Of a DNA stretch of 64,000 bases, positions 52,801 through 62,756 are shown piece after piece. The stretch comes from Phaeodactylum tricornutum CCAP 1055/1. Its lineage: Eukaryota; Bacillariophyta; Bacillariophyceae; Surirellales; Neidiaceae. The stretch is from the NCBI RefSeq assembly GCF_000150955.2, contig NC_011683.1:124001-188000 (forward strand). The letters are read 5' to 3'. The notes beneath the pieces were generated by a model. It saw only the letters and a list, made by a program, of their open reading frames with translations. It did no database searches and was not told where the DNA came from. Position 1 is the stretch's first letter, and each line of letters begins with the position of its first letter. The translations under genes and the position numbers were made by a program.

Positions 52801-53992
52801 CTAGTTGGTTTGATAGTTTGGTCCGACCTGTGTGGGCAAACAATTTGGGACTTGTTCAAACCTGCTGAAGTCGCTCTGGTCTAGCCACAGCACTGAAGCC
52901 ACTGTCGGGTTGTTGTCCAGAAGCGCTTCTAACTCAATCAAGCAGATGTCCTCCACCAAAGCGTGCGAAAGGTAGAGCCTCTCTATTGAGGGATTGTGCT
53001 GTAAGGTTGTGATCAACGTACTAGCAGCCCGGATGCCGATGCAATTGCCACGTAAGTCAAGAGTGCGAAGTGTACGCATATCCTGAAAATTCCAGGCGCA
53101 GAAATGTAAGCGATGACGTTTTCAGTCTGCCGCACACTACTGCGATACTTACCTTGGTAGCCGTCGCTATCGCAGTCAGTGTTTTCTCGTCCAGGGAGCA
53201 ATTCTCCAGTCGTAATTCTTTCAATGTAGAGTTGCATATTGCCTCCGAGAAGGCGAGCGAGCGTCCTCCGCTCGTGGTTCCGACTATACGGATGTTTTGG
53301 CAGAAAACAGTTTTCAGATGACGACACCCCCGAATGATATTTGCAAGCAATGTAAGCGAAATGTCATTGTCCCTGCGTCGCTGGCCACCCGATGACGAAG
53401 AGGGAATTGTTTCGGCCTTCGTTGCTGTCTTAGACCTCTGGCCACAACCGCCTACCAAGTGGAGCTGCTTCAACCTAGAAACAGATGATAAAGATTCAAC
53501 GAAGCCAAACTGACGTGATGTGATACTTCGACGAGGAAATAGGACGTGCAGTCGTTCCAAAGTTGAATGGTGCCTCAAGGCACCAGCGAGTGCTTCCCAA
53601 TCTTCCTTGCGCCATTCCATTCCGCTGGGAATAAAAGTAAGCTTTTCGAGATTACGAAAGTGCCACAGCATAGTAGGAACTGCCTGGACATGTGTAAGCG
53701 GATCGCCACGAATAATTAGGTCTACGACACTGTGATTCATGGACCGAAAAGCAACTAGAAAAAGCATCCAAGTCTTCGCACAAAACTTTTCGTTGGTCAG
53801 TTGAATATCAATTCGTTTGCAAGATGATCCAGCCAGAGCTAGATTACGTGCCATACTCTCGGCAACATCGTAGTCTACACTGGACATTATGCGAAGAGTT
53901 TCGAATCTGAAATGGTCAAACGAAGCCTGGCAATGCCCCAATGGAGGGCCAAATCCCGCTTTACAATTACTGTCTTGGACGTCACCGAACAT
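52801..53992 (-). CDS. Leucine-rich-repeat protein, ribonuclease-inhibitor type
   Basis: 373 residues in two exons: 53992-53153 and 53082-52801. The 70-bp intron (GTAAGT...TTTTCAG) is phase 0 and joins IATATK to DMRTLRTLDL. LRR-like units appear throughout: LEKLTFIPSG, LERLHVLFPR, LKQLHLVGG, LKELRLENCSLDEKTLTAIA, LRTLDLRGNCIGIRAASTL and IERLYLSHALVED. These are the 26-29-residue units with a helical side seen in RNI-like proteins. No kinase, NB-ARC or F-box is visible, nor a signal peptide. Protein-protein interaction is the only safe role. Additional 5' exons cannot be excluded. Confidence 0.72.
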
Positions 53993-55131
53993 TTGCTTTG
54001 TTTTCGTTTGCTGACACGACTGTGTGCAATTGCGCTAGAAAGAACGAATATGAAGGACTGAGGAAACTAACTCCGCACCCAGATAGCCGACTCCCTTGTC
54101 TTTGGTCATTGGCGCTGACCCGTGGACGTTGTTCATGAAAACCGGCTTAGAACAGACTTTCGTTCCTTACTACTTTGGCGAAACCTCACTTTTAACACCC
54201 TCTACATGGTCAAACTCTTGATTCTTCTTACCTTCCGTTCAAAGGGATCAGTGGAAATATGTGCGTTTCGAATAGTCGCGTCGTCATTTTTGTGGCACCT
54301 TTTTCTGCTAGCAAAACCCGCGAAATATCGCTCGGTTACGTGGGTGAAAAAGAGGATCCCTAACAAACTTAGGCGTCCGTACTTCCGATTGGCAGAAATT
54401 GTAAAAATGAAGTTAACTGTAAGAAAAAGTACGCACTGCCCTGCCCTGCCCACCCATGACGCAGTCAACCAAACTAATCAATACCAACTATATGCCTCAC
54501 AGTCAGTGAAATTCTAGTCAGGCGGCTGGTGACAATGACTGTCCGTTTGACTTGACGCGTCTGTGGGAAGAATTTCAAAAAAGTGACTACCAGTACCTTT
54601 AATACTTTCTGCTCCATGCCACAAGTACGATAGTTTTCAACCCCAACACTTTTCAGTACTAACAGAATTCAGCAGGAAGGGTTTTCCTTTATTATAGCCT
54701 GGGACTTTCGTCAACCCGCAAAAATGTAAGCAAGAGTACAACGCGGTGTAGGAGGTGAGCGTAAAACAAAGAATCCTCTCTTTACAGCTTCACAACATTA
54801 ACTGTATGTGAGAATTTATCACCCTTTCCCCAATATCTGTAGGTAGGGGAGACGTTGAAATTTTTGGCAAGTAGCGAAAATGGACGGTGTAGAGGAGAGG
54901 ACCGGCCAAGGGCACTCAACACGAGGGAAATATTCGCTCTTTTGCTTATGCAGCAAGTAATCATGCAGAGGTATGGTCTGAATAACAGTGAGTCGGTTTT
55001 TTTTTTTCGGCGAAAGCGAGGTCAACATTTTTAGACCGCATGCCGTACTTGAAACAAGAGCAGCAAAAATGTATCCCTACAGTCAATTAACCAAGCTTCT
55101 AAGAGTCTTAACTCTATAGAGTCGAGCTTTT
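53993..55131. other. Gene-poor stretch, 1.1 kb
   Basis: AT-rich in its middle and right parts. Frames such as 54122-54517 have no domain or coding feature I can use. A run of about ten T lies near 54998-55007. No gene supported. Confidence 0.5.
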
Positions 55132-55948
55132 CTAGTACGAAGTTGCTGATTTTCCAAGTTTTTCGTCGCCCCCAGAGTTTTTGAGGCGTTCATCAGTCGC
55201 ATCAATCATATTAAAAAATCCAATCTCCTCTTCCTGTAAAGGGGAACCATTGTCCGCCTCGTGTACTACTCCGGTAATACCGACACAAGCACCTACCTGC
55301 GTCATTTCGCCGCTAAAGGTACGTTCCGTCTGAAAATCGAAGGAACCCATGTCGGTGCCGTCCCTACCCGTTTGGTATTTGCGCTTGATAACCATGGTAA
55401 AATCGTTGGTGCCCGGCTTAACTTGCCAAGATCCGACGGCTTCGGTCCATATCGGACCATCTGTATCGCCAAACTCCACCGTCCGATCACCTTTGAGGTA
55501 TAGCTCTGTGGTGCAGTTTTCCTTGTCTTCCATCTCTTCCAATTGGTAATATTTGTCTTCGCAGCGAATAGCGAATAGCTTCATACTTCGCGCATCTCGA
55601 GACTGCACGTCAAAAACAATCGTGATAGGAGAAAATTCAACGTTGAGTTATATATTCGACAGTGACAATCAACGCCAGCGTATGGTGTTCGCGCTTCAAA
55701 AGGAAACAAGTGTGCTGGTCGTTTTACTACACCAACCGACACTCTCGCAATCTCAGGTGGATCAGCGAAAGCCAGCAGGCCTTTCGAGCCATATCAGCAA
55801 AGGTTACATTCGATCTAATACATATCTCACAAACTTGATAACTTACGGTAAAGCGATGCTGAGCGATGGCCCTTGAAGAGACAACCCCAAATCCTGACAC
55901 GACAGACATCGTACCGATCAGGAGAGCAGAAATTATAAAGCGCAACAT
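55132..55948 (-). CDS. Plastid-targeted protein of unknown function, beta-rich
   Basis: 190 residues. Exon 1 is 55948-55847 (34 codons), the intron is 55846-55603 (GTAAGT...GTGCAG, 244 bp, phase 0), and exon 2 is 55602-55132. Exon 1 encodes MLRFIISALLIGTMSVVSGF, a signal peptide ending in a G-F plastid-type motif. The mature part is rich in alternating hydrophobic and Thr/Lys/Arg residues and could be a small beta-barrel: AVGSWQVKPGTNDFTMVIKR, then FDFQTERTFSGEMTQVGACV, then IGFFNMIDATDER. I believe similar proteins occur in other algae, but this is memory-level and not proved here. The Met at 55581 (MKLFAI) could start a shorter form that lacks the presequence. Confidence 0.72.
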
Positions 55949-56911
55949 TTTATGCAACGGTTCCAGGCGGAATAGTAAAGGATCAGGCACCAAAGTAGAG
56001 CTGTTGCTGTTGTCGTTGGTCTGCTTTACTTTCAGTACAATGTAAGAACGAATATCTTTACATTCAGTGTCCAGACTCGAGTAGACGAAATTGGGATCAC
56101 CGCGAATCTCACTGTCAAGTTCCAAAACCCACCACCACTTGAAGTCACGTGTCCACGATCCACAATTCTGACGTCATGCATTGAAATTCCGCGCCAGAAA
56201 CTTTCGCCTATTTTTGCTCACAGTGAGGGGTGTAGAATTAGGGCTGGCCATGAGGGACGCTAACCGCACCACGTTGTCGCAGACTAACAGGAATAGTTGC
56301 CAAGCACTAACGGACTGCATCCTAGCCTGCCGGTAGGCATTGGCATCTACTTAAACTGTTTGCCCTATTCTTGGCAAAGAGTGACTATTCTGAGGTTATA
56401 TCATCCTCTTTCATCAGTTTTTGCCGAGGTGTACAAAGAAAGCCAATTCAGTTTATATGCCTCGGTGCGGTCGAGATTGAAAACGAATAAAACCGTTCCT
56501 TCCTTAGATGTCCCAGTGGAGATACTGCAGTTCAATGCCACGCGAGCCACGAACTTGTGCAAAAACTTGAAGACCTGCTCTACAATGTATGTCTTGTACT
56601 TCGCGTCAGGGTCTTGGCGAATTATACTGGGCCCGATACTAGGAATACTGGGATAGATTTTCTATGTCAGGACAGGGCTGCATAAACTCACGATTTGCCA
56701 TTGCTCCTACTGTCCGGCGAAATTGCTTTCTCTAGCATTTTTAAAGTGGTATGTCGTCTACGGACGCATGCCAGTAAAGACAACAGTAAGGAAGACAAGC
56801 ACGGATACGGGGTTGTTCGCACCGAAAACCTCATAAAACGATACAGTCGAAAAAAATATGAGTAGTATGAGTATCTTAGCAACCTTGTGGGGATTGCGAT
56901 GTAAGTAGATG
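55949..56911. promoter_or_regulatory. Intergenic, 963 bp, with CRE and G-box palindromes
   Basis: The promoter of the leftward gene at 55948 should lie at the left. It contains CACGTG (G-box) at 56146-56151 and a full CRE palindrome, TGACGTCA, at 56169-56176. These lie about 200-230 bp upstream of that start codon. Both are bZIP/bHLH-type sites by general knowledge. No gene is supported in this stretch. Confidence 0.4.
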
Positions 56912-58351
56912 TTATTGTTGACGGTCCGGGCGACCGAGCTGCAGAAGCGGCGTATTGAGACGGACTTGTACATTTTTGCCGCGGGTTCGGACGTCAAAGA
57001 CTGCCGCCGCGGTGGGGGGCTTGACGGCCCCTACGATCTTGCCTAGAATGGGAGGATAGGGACACCACTCTCCCCGGACCTGGCCCGACCCGAGGGCAAA
57101 TGCTGTCTTGTGCAACGGGCAAACAATGCAATCTTCGCAACCATCCTTCTGAAGTATCGAGCTGACTTCGAGTTCGGTAAAAAAGCCACTGTCGGGGCCT
57201 TTACTGTTGGAAACATCCGTTTCGGAGTACGACTCTATAAAACTTGTCGTGGACTCTTCCACGGGTAATCGCACGAGTTTGCCCGTCTCGAGTGGCGTCC
57301 CCAAATGGGGACACGAATTGGCCAGGCAGTACAAGGTCCGTCCGTCCGCGGCCGCGATAACGAGTAAATCCAAGCCCGCCACGGTGACGGGTACCATTTC
57401 ACCAGGGGAAATGCGGGTTTTCGGAAAAACATCGAACCATTCTTCGTCAGCACCTTTCGATTTTCCACCGGTACCGTCGCTTCCGTCTCCACCGAAACTG
57501 AAGGACTGTATGTAGTTTTGCAGAACCGATAATGGATTGGTGGAGTTCTTACCTCCCAACGCCACAACGTTTTCGTCGGATGACGATGTGTTGTTACGAG
57601 AGGAAAAGACGCCCAAGATCCGAGTCATTGCGCTCTTTTTTGAGTCGTCTGAATCTTCATCCGCCCCCGGTGTCGCTTTCTTCGTGTCGGTGTAGTTAAA
57701 GAGACTTTGCCATCGACCCGCAGTGCCGGCTAGGAAACCATCGACACTCGATTGCGATTCTTTGGATTCCCGCTGCCGCACGTTGGAAGCTTTGGTCAAG
57801 CTTTGACTTTTACTGACCCTTTTGGAAACACTTATTGTCTTCTTTGGGGCAGTTTTCTGGCGCTTGCTGTTTTGTCGGGCGACTTCCTTTTCAACCACGT
57901 CGTTCCCGCTCTTGGGAAACAAATTACGAAACAGTCCTCCGGAAGACTTCTCGGGCTGTACTGGTTCCGGTATCGGTGCTGGTTCTCGTGTAAACAAGCG
58001 TTTGACTCGACTCCCGAGTCGCTCGGACGAGTCCTCGTCGTTACTGCGACGGCTGTCGTCGTCGTCGATTTCCGACCTTCGCCGTCGTTTGCGGGACGGA
58101 TCTTTCGCGTCACAGCGAGTCAGTGGACGCCGACGAATGGATCGTGTCGTGAATCGTGTCCGCACGCCGCCAATATTGTAAAAGGTTGGCGTAGTGGGGG
58201 TCTCGGACCAGTGTCGTTGTCGTATGGGGGGACAATCCGGTGGCGCCAGTGACCGTGGCACAGATTGTCTACGGAAAGTCTGCGGACTACCAGTCAACCA
58301 AGCGTCCGCTACCATGGTAGATACGACGATATAGAGAACGAACACACGCAT
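56912..58351 (-). CDS. Plastid-targeted Rieske [2Fe-2S] domain protein
   Basis: 479 residues from the Met at 58351 (the frame is open upstream to 58420, but this Met gives the better leader). The leader MRVFVLYIVVSTMVADAWLT is a signal peptide followed by an A-W plastid-like motif. About residues 50-330 are Arg/Ser/Lys-rich and low-complexity. Near residue 344 begins the Rieske centre: YCLANSCPHLGTPLE with Cys and His of the first CxH, and CIVCPLHKTAFALGSG with the second CxxH. The rest of the domain follows and no other catalytic domain is seen. Without an oxygenase domain this is more like a ferredoxin-type or electron-transfer Rieske protein. It is divergent from the MiaB fusion gene. Confidence 0.85.
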   Translation of the reverse strand: MRVFVLYIVVSTMVADAWLTGSPQTFRRQSVPRSLAPPDCPPIRQRHWSETPTTPTFYNIGGVRTRFTTRSIRRRPLTRCDAKDPSRKRRRRSEIDDDDSRRSNDEDSSERLGSRVKRLFTREPAPIPEPVQPEKSSGGLFRNLFPKSGNDVVEKEVARQNSKRQKTAPKKTISVSKRVSKSQSLTKASNVRQRESKESQSSVDGFLAGTAGRWQSLFNYTDTKKATPGADEDSDDSKKSAMTRILGVFSSRNNTSSSDENVVALGGKNSTNPLSVLQNYIQSFSFGGDGSDGTGGKSKGADEEWFDVFPKTRISPGEMVPVTVAGLDLLVIAAADGRTLYCLANSCPHLGTPLETGKLVRLPVEESTTSFIESYSETDVSNSKGPDSGFFTELEVSSILQKDGCEDCIVCPLHKTAFALGSGQVRGEWCPYPPILGKIVGAVKPPTAAAVFDVRTRGKNVQVRLNTPLLQLGRPDRQQ

Positions 58352-58847
58352 ATATTTATAGAGAGAGAGGAAACCAATTCCGAGAGTCTTTTGGACTATA
58401 TCAAGCAATGGCTTGTCCATTCCACCGGCGGGGAAGGAAATTGGGAATCCCTGGGGGATGGTTCGAAATCACATCGGATGGGACGGCCAGGGGGATCTCT
58501 CCCTATTTCCCTCTGGACGTACGGTGCGGGGGTTCCCACGAAGTGGTGTGTGTCACAAAGGCGCGCGTCGGGGAAGATCCATCCGTCGTTGACTTGGGGA
58601 ATCATCAGTCACATGTGACGTGGAAGACGAATGGAATCGCTGGCGCGCCCAGTACTCAGATTTTTATATCAACGGCGTCCGTCCGGCGCCAGATTCCGAC
58701 GGACCAACGGACGGACCGCGTCCGAGGAAAACATCCCCCAATGGCACACAAGCCCTATTCAGCTTTTGATTGTTTTTCGACAGGCACAGTCTGGCTCCGT
58801 ATTGGCGTGGGTCACTTCCCGTGATACTCTCGTACCATTGCGCACGT
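58352..58847. promoter_or_regulatory. Shared divergent promoter region
   Basis: 496 bp separate the starts of the Rieske protein and the parvulin-MiaB fusion. No gene is supported in it. A GAGA-rich run lies near 58361-58369. Confidence 0.4.
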
Positions 58848-61019
58848 ATGACACCGCGGAGAACGAACGGGTCGGCACACCGACCAGGAAGCTGGTGCTT
58901 CATTCGTGTTGCGGTGGTGGTGTTGGTCGTTGGCCGGAGCACGCCGTGGGTGGGGCCCGTGACGGCAACGGCAGCCTTTACGGTCGCACGCTTCGCTCCG
59001 CAGCGTACCAGGAACGCACCGTTGACGTCACGGACGTACACGCCGAACGTGCCGTCGTATGCCACGGCGAGCCCAACTTCCGTGGATCCTTCCCACACCG
59101 TCGTTACCGAAGCTCCACCAGGATGGTTTCCGACTCAGATTCAAAGCACGGTGGACTACGATGCCATTGTCTCGCGCTTGTATCTGCGTCACATTGTGAC
59201 CGAGACGCAAAGCGTTGCCAACCTTGCTGTCCAGCAGTACATGCAAGCCTTGCGTCAAGAAGTCCCGATCTTGTCGGACGAAGACCAGCATCAAGGGAAG
59301 AATCACAACGATCCTTTTGCGCAACTAGCGACTCTCATGTCGGCGTGTGCCGTCACCCGACACGAAGGAGGCAAGATTGGTTGGATGGCGAACGAAGCGG
59401 GAGACGAACTCGAAATCTTTCCCAGAGATGTCGTCCAACAACTGTATGATCGGCAACCCAAAGCGGGTGACATTCACGTCATTCAATCGAGCCAAACGTT
59501 GCAGTGGCATGTCGTGCAAGTCGTGGAATTGTGGATGAAATTCCAAGCCGACGCAATGTACGACGAAGGCCGTGTAGGCTCACACAAGGGCAAAAATGCG
59601 ATTCTACAGCGCGGCAAACTCAAGGGCCTGGGTGTCACACCTTCTATACCGACGTCGATGCAAACGTACCATATCCAAACTTCCGGTTGTCAAATGAATG
59701 TGGCGGATTCGGAGCGCCTTGCCGGGGTCCTTAGGAATGAACTAAACATGCGCGTGGCTGACCAGTCACAAGACGCTGATTTGGTCCTTTTCAATACCTG
59801 CAGTATTCGCGACCATGCCGAACAGAAATTGTACGATGCACTCGGTCCGTACGCTGCCCAAAAGCGCAAAGGACAGAAACAAATGGCCCTCATCGTGACG
59901 GGCTGTGTCGCGCAACAAGAAGGTGAAGCGTTACTGCGACGCGTGCCCGAAATAGATGTCGTGCTTGGACCACAGTACGTGCCTTTTTTGAAAAATGTAT
60001 TGGAGAGCGTCAGCCTTGGACAGCAAATTGTGGCCACTGCGCCAATGTTATTGCAAGAAGACGTGAGTGGAAGCAGTGCAGATTGGAATCACAAGCCTGT
60101 CCGGGGACACGACGTTCGAGCCTGGGTCAACATCATCCATGGGTGTAATGAACATTGCACTTATTGCGTTGTACCGGGTACGCGAGGAATGGAACAGTCG
60201 CGAACGATGGAAGCCATTCTGCAGGAAATAATCGATCTTGGAAGGAGAGGCTATAAGGAGGTGACGTTGTTGGGTCAAAATATTGACGCATACGGTCGAG
60301 ATATGGTCCCAAAGAGAACGTTCGCCGATTTACTCACATTCCTGAATTTTAGGATTCCCCAGGACGATATGCGGATTCGTTACGTCACCTCTCACCCGAG
60401 GTATTTTTCGGACCGTGTGATTGATGCGGTCGCCAACCTGGACAAGGTGTGTGAATGCTTTCACATGCCTTTTCAAGCCGGTGACGATGAAGTATTACGG
60501 CGGATGCGGCGCGGATATACGTACGATTCCTATATGCGCATCATCCGCAAAATTCGGGACAAAGCACCCGATGCGGCCATTTGTGGAGATGTCATTGTCG
60601 GATTTCCCGGTGAGACTGACGAAGGCTTCGAAAAGACGCTCCAACTCATGGAAGAAGTGCATTTTGACAATCTGAACACGTTCGCCTATTCGCCACGACC
60701 GAATACGGAAGCGGCTACTTGGGATGATCAAGTTCCCGACTCAGTCAAAGCCGAACGCCTGCAGCGTGTTCAAACGTTGGCAGCGGAACATGGGCTAGAG
60801 CGCAGCATGCGGTATGTAGGTCGTGTTGTACCCGTGTTGGTAGAAGACGGCAACCCCCGGAATCCCGCACAAGTAATGGGACGCACACGACAAGGCCGTC
60901 AGGTGTATTTTGATGGCGATCTGGCTGCCTTGCGAGGGGAGATAGTGGATGTACATATTACCGAAGCCCGAACGTGGAGTCTCATGGGGGAGCAGGACGT
61001 ATCCGAGCCCAAACTCTAA
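58848..61019 (+). CDS. Parvulin-MiaB fusion: tRNA-2-methylthio-N6-isopentenyladenosine synthase, probably plastid
   Basis: 723 residues from the Met at 58848 (frame open to 58770). A signal-like helix (IRVAVVVLVVGRSTPWV) leads to ATAAFTVARFAP, a plastid-type motif. Residues about 115-245 resemble a parvulin (PpiC) rotamase: RHIVTETQSVANLAVQQY, FAQLATLMSACAVTRHEGGKIGWM, then a Gly/Val C-end (TLQWHVVQVVELW). The rest is complete MiaB: three N-terminal cluster Cys (TSGCQMN, FNTCSIR, VTGCVAQ), the radical-SAM site CNEHCTYC, GEVTL-type core and a C-terminal TRAM domain (VGRVVPVLVEDG...). MiaB adds methylthio to i6A37 of tRNAs reading UNN codons. The parvulin part is not in known MiaB of bacteria or plants, to my knowledge. 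I rate the MiaB call very high and the parvulin call good. Confidence 0.93.
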   Translation: MTPRRTNGSAHRPGSWCFIRVAVVVLVVGRSTPWVGPVTATAAFTVARFAPQRTRNAPLTSRTYTPNVPSYATASPTSVDPSHTVVTEAPPGWFPTQIQSTVDYDAIVSRLYLRHIVTETQSVANLAVQQYMQALRQEVPILSDEDQHQGKNHNDPFAQLATLMSACAVTRHEGGKIGWMANEAGDELEIFPRDVVQQLYDRQPKAGDIHVIQSSQTLQWHVVQVVELWMKFQADAMYDEGRVGSHKGKNAILQRGKLKGLGVTPSIPTSMQTYHIQTSGCQMNVADSERLAGVLRNELNMRVADQSQDADLVLFNTCSIRDHAEQKLYDALGPYAAQKRKGQKQMALIVTGCVAQQEGEALLRRVPEIDVVLGPQYVPFLKNVLESVSLGQQIVATAPMLLQEDVSGSSADWNHKPVRGHDVRAWVNIIHGCNEHCTYCVVPGTRGMEQSRTMEAILQEIIDLGRRGYKEVTLLGQNIDAYGRDMVPKRTFADLLTFLNFRIPQDDMRIRYVTSHPRYFSDRVIDAVANLDKVCECFHMPFQAGDDEVLRRMRRGYTYDSYMRIIRKIRDKAPDAAICGDVIVGFPGETDEGFEKTLQLMEEVHFDNLNTFAYSPRPNTEAATWDDQVPDSVKAERLQRVQTLAAEHGLERSMRYVGRVVPVLVEDGNPRNPAQVMGRTRQGRQVYFDGDLAALRGEIVDVHITEARTWSLMGEQDVSEPKL

Positions 61020-61082
61020 ATCAACACATGGTTGGTGGGTGTTGACTGTTCCTCCTGAATCTTTACTAAGCATTTATGTATC

Positions 61083-61937
61083 CTATATAATCTCGGTTCG
61101 TTCTGATCCATCCACATCCACATCCTCCAGAGGAATCGCGTCCATACTTTCCATTCCGACTTGTTCCGGTTTGTGTTCCACAAAGGAAGTGAGCTGTAGA
61201 TCATCCAATTGTGGTGCGTTATTGGTATCCATTTCCTTATTCGAAGCATTCCTCCGGCCGCGTCGAAGCACTAAAAAGATCGCGCCGGCTACCACAGCCA
61301 GCACCAGGGCAACCAGGATAAATACAACGCCGGCACTAATCCCGTCGTCGCCATCCGTAAAGGCCCGCGTCGCATCCGTATAGGTGAGCTCCTTCTCTGG
61401 TGCGGTTCCCGCAGCGTACTGACAGTGGCGGCCTTCAAATTGCCCCACACACCGACAGCCGGGATGCGGAGATCCGGGCGCAATCGTCTCCAGACAAGAG
61501 CCACCATTCACGCAAAAGGCGTAGGACGATTCGGTGAGACCAGTTTCGCAGGAAACTCCGTGCGGAAACTCGCACTGGTGCCCCGCAAAGGCGGTACCAG
61601 TGCTTGTATAGGCCGTGCTGCAATCGCACCACCACACATCCTCTTTCGTGACGCCATCGTAGTGACCCGCCTCTAGACAGCTGCCGCCGTTGTAGCAGAC
61701 CGTGGCGGTGCCCGCCGGATTCACGGTATCCTCACACAGCGTGAACGGTATGGAGCAGTCAGCACCGGCGAACCCCGCTTTACATCGACACGCTTTCTCG
61801 CAGTCTCTACCTGTGCAGGTCCGAACGACATTAGAGCAGCGACCGTAAGGTCCACAGGCGGGGCTGCACTCTTGTTGGGCGGTCGCGTACTGAAACATTA
61901 GGGAGAGTAATAGGAACAGGCCGAGTCGAATGTGCAT
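61083..61937 (-). CDS. Type I membrane protein with EGF-like repeats
   Basis: About 284 residues from the Met at 61937 (frame open upstream to 62018). It has a signal peptide (LGLFLLLSLMFQYATA). The ectodomain has three or four Cys-rich EGF-like units: CSPACGPYGRCSN..CRCKAGFAGADC, CYNGGSCLE..CDC, and CVNGGSCLE..GCRCVGQFEGRHC. One membrane helix (ISAGVVFILVALVLAVVAGA) is followed by a basic stop-transfer RRGRRN and an acidic cytosolic tail. The topology is that of a cell-surface or endomembrane adhesion or receptor protein. Diatoms have many such EGF proteins; the ligand is unknown. It is convergent with the MiaB fusion, 60 bp apart. Confidence 0.82.
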   Translation of the reverse strand: MHIRLGLFLLLSLMFQYATAQQECSPACGPYGRCSNVVRTCTGRDCEKACRCKAGFAGADCSIPFTLCEDTVNPAGTATVCYNGGSCLEAGHYDGVTKEDVWWCDCSTAYTSTGTAFAGHQCEFPHGVSCETGLTESSYAFCVNGGSCLETIAPGSPHPGCRCVGQFEGRHCQYAAGTAPEKELTYTDATRAFTDGDDGISAGVVFILVALVLAVVAGAIFLVLRRGRRNASNKEMDTNNAPQLDDLQLTSFVEHKPEQVGMESMDAIPLEDVDVDGSERTEII

Positions 61938-62756
61938 TACCCGGTCTCCACATCCATACGTTTTGCCTCGTGTCATGGTTTGAAAAGGAGGGGGTTTGAG
62001 AGGAAAAGGTGCTAGCAATGAGGATTGCTGTAGGGTACCAAAAGGGGGAGGTTTGGATGGAGAGTCTCTTCTCTGTTTTCGGATTCTTTTTGTACCAAAT
62101 GCCGCCGGCTCTGTGGCGCTGTGTAGTTCTGAGTGACTGAGTGAGAAATTCCATAGACGGGATGAAAGGGAAGATCCCTCTCGCCTCGCTAATGGAATGC
62201 AAACAGGTCTACTCTACTAGTAGGCACGGTACGTAGAACATCCCACATTTACTTGTTGAATACCGAAACGACACACTTTTTATTTTGGAACGGATATTAT
62301 TCGTCAAATTTTGTCGTCGCCATTGGCTGGGTCCCTTGTTTCACATTCAAGGAAATCTCTGTACATGGTTTGCTCCGACACTACTTACTCCCTCTACTAG
62401 CTAGGCTGCATTACGTTGCTTGCAATAACGTGCATTGACTCATTCGTTCAGCACTTGCAGTAACTGTAAAGAGAAAGGTCCGGCGAAAACTCGAACTGCT
62501 ACAGGAAACAGAACAATCTGAAGCAGCCAACGAGAATAGCAACCGTTCCATGATAGCACTTGACTTTTCGACCGTGCTGCACTTTGCCAACAGCATGAAG
62601 TTGTGCAGTAGAACGATGTGTATTTGTGTTTCCACTTTTTTAAATTTCGCAACGATGAATATCTAGACCGTGCCGCTAAATGTAAGCAACCATGATTTTT
62701 AGTACACCAACGCAAAACTTGAGACTTTGCCGTTTCCTGCTTCACGAGCAATCCTT
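61938..62756. other. Intergenic, 819 bp
   Basis: Upstream of the EGF-repeat gene and downstream of the leftward NMN adenylyltransferase. No gene supported. Confidence 0.5.

Noticed and set aside
53993-55131. Rightward 131-codon frame at 54122-54517
   Set aside because: Composition is random-like and there is no supporting motif or splice site.
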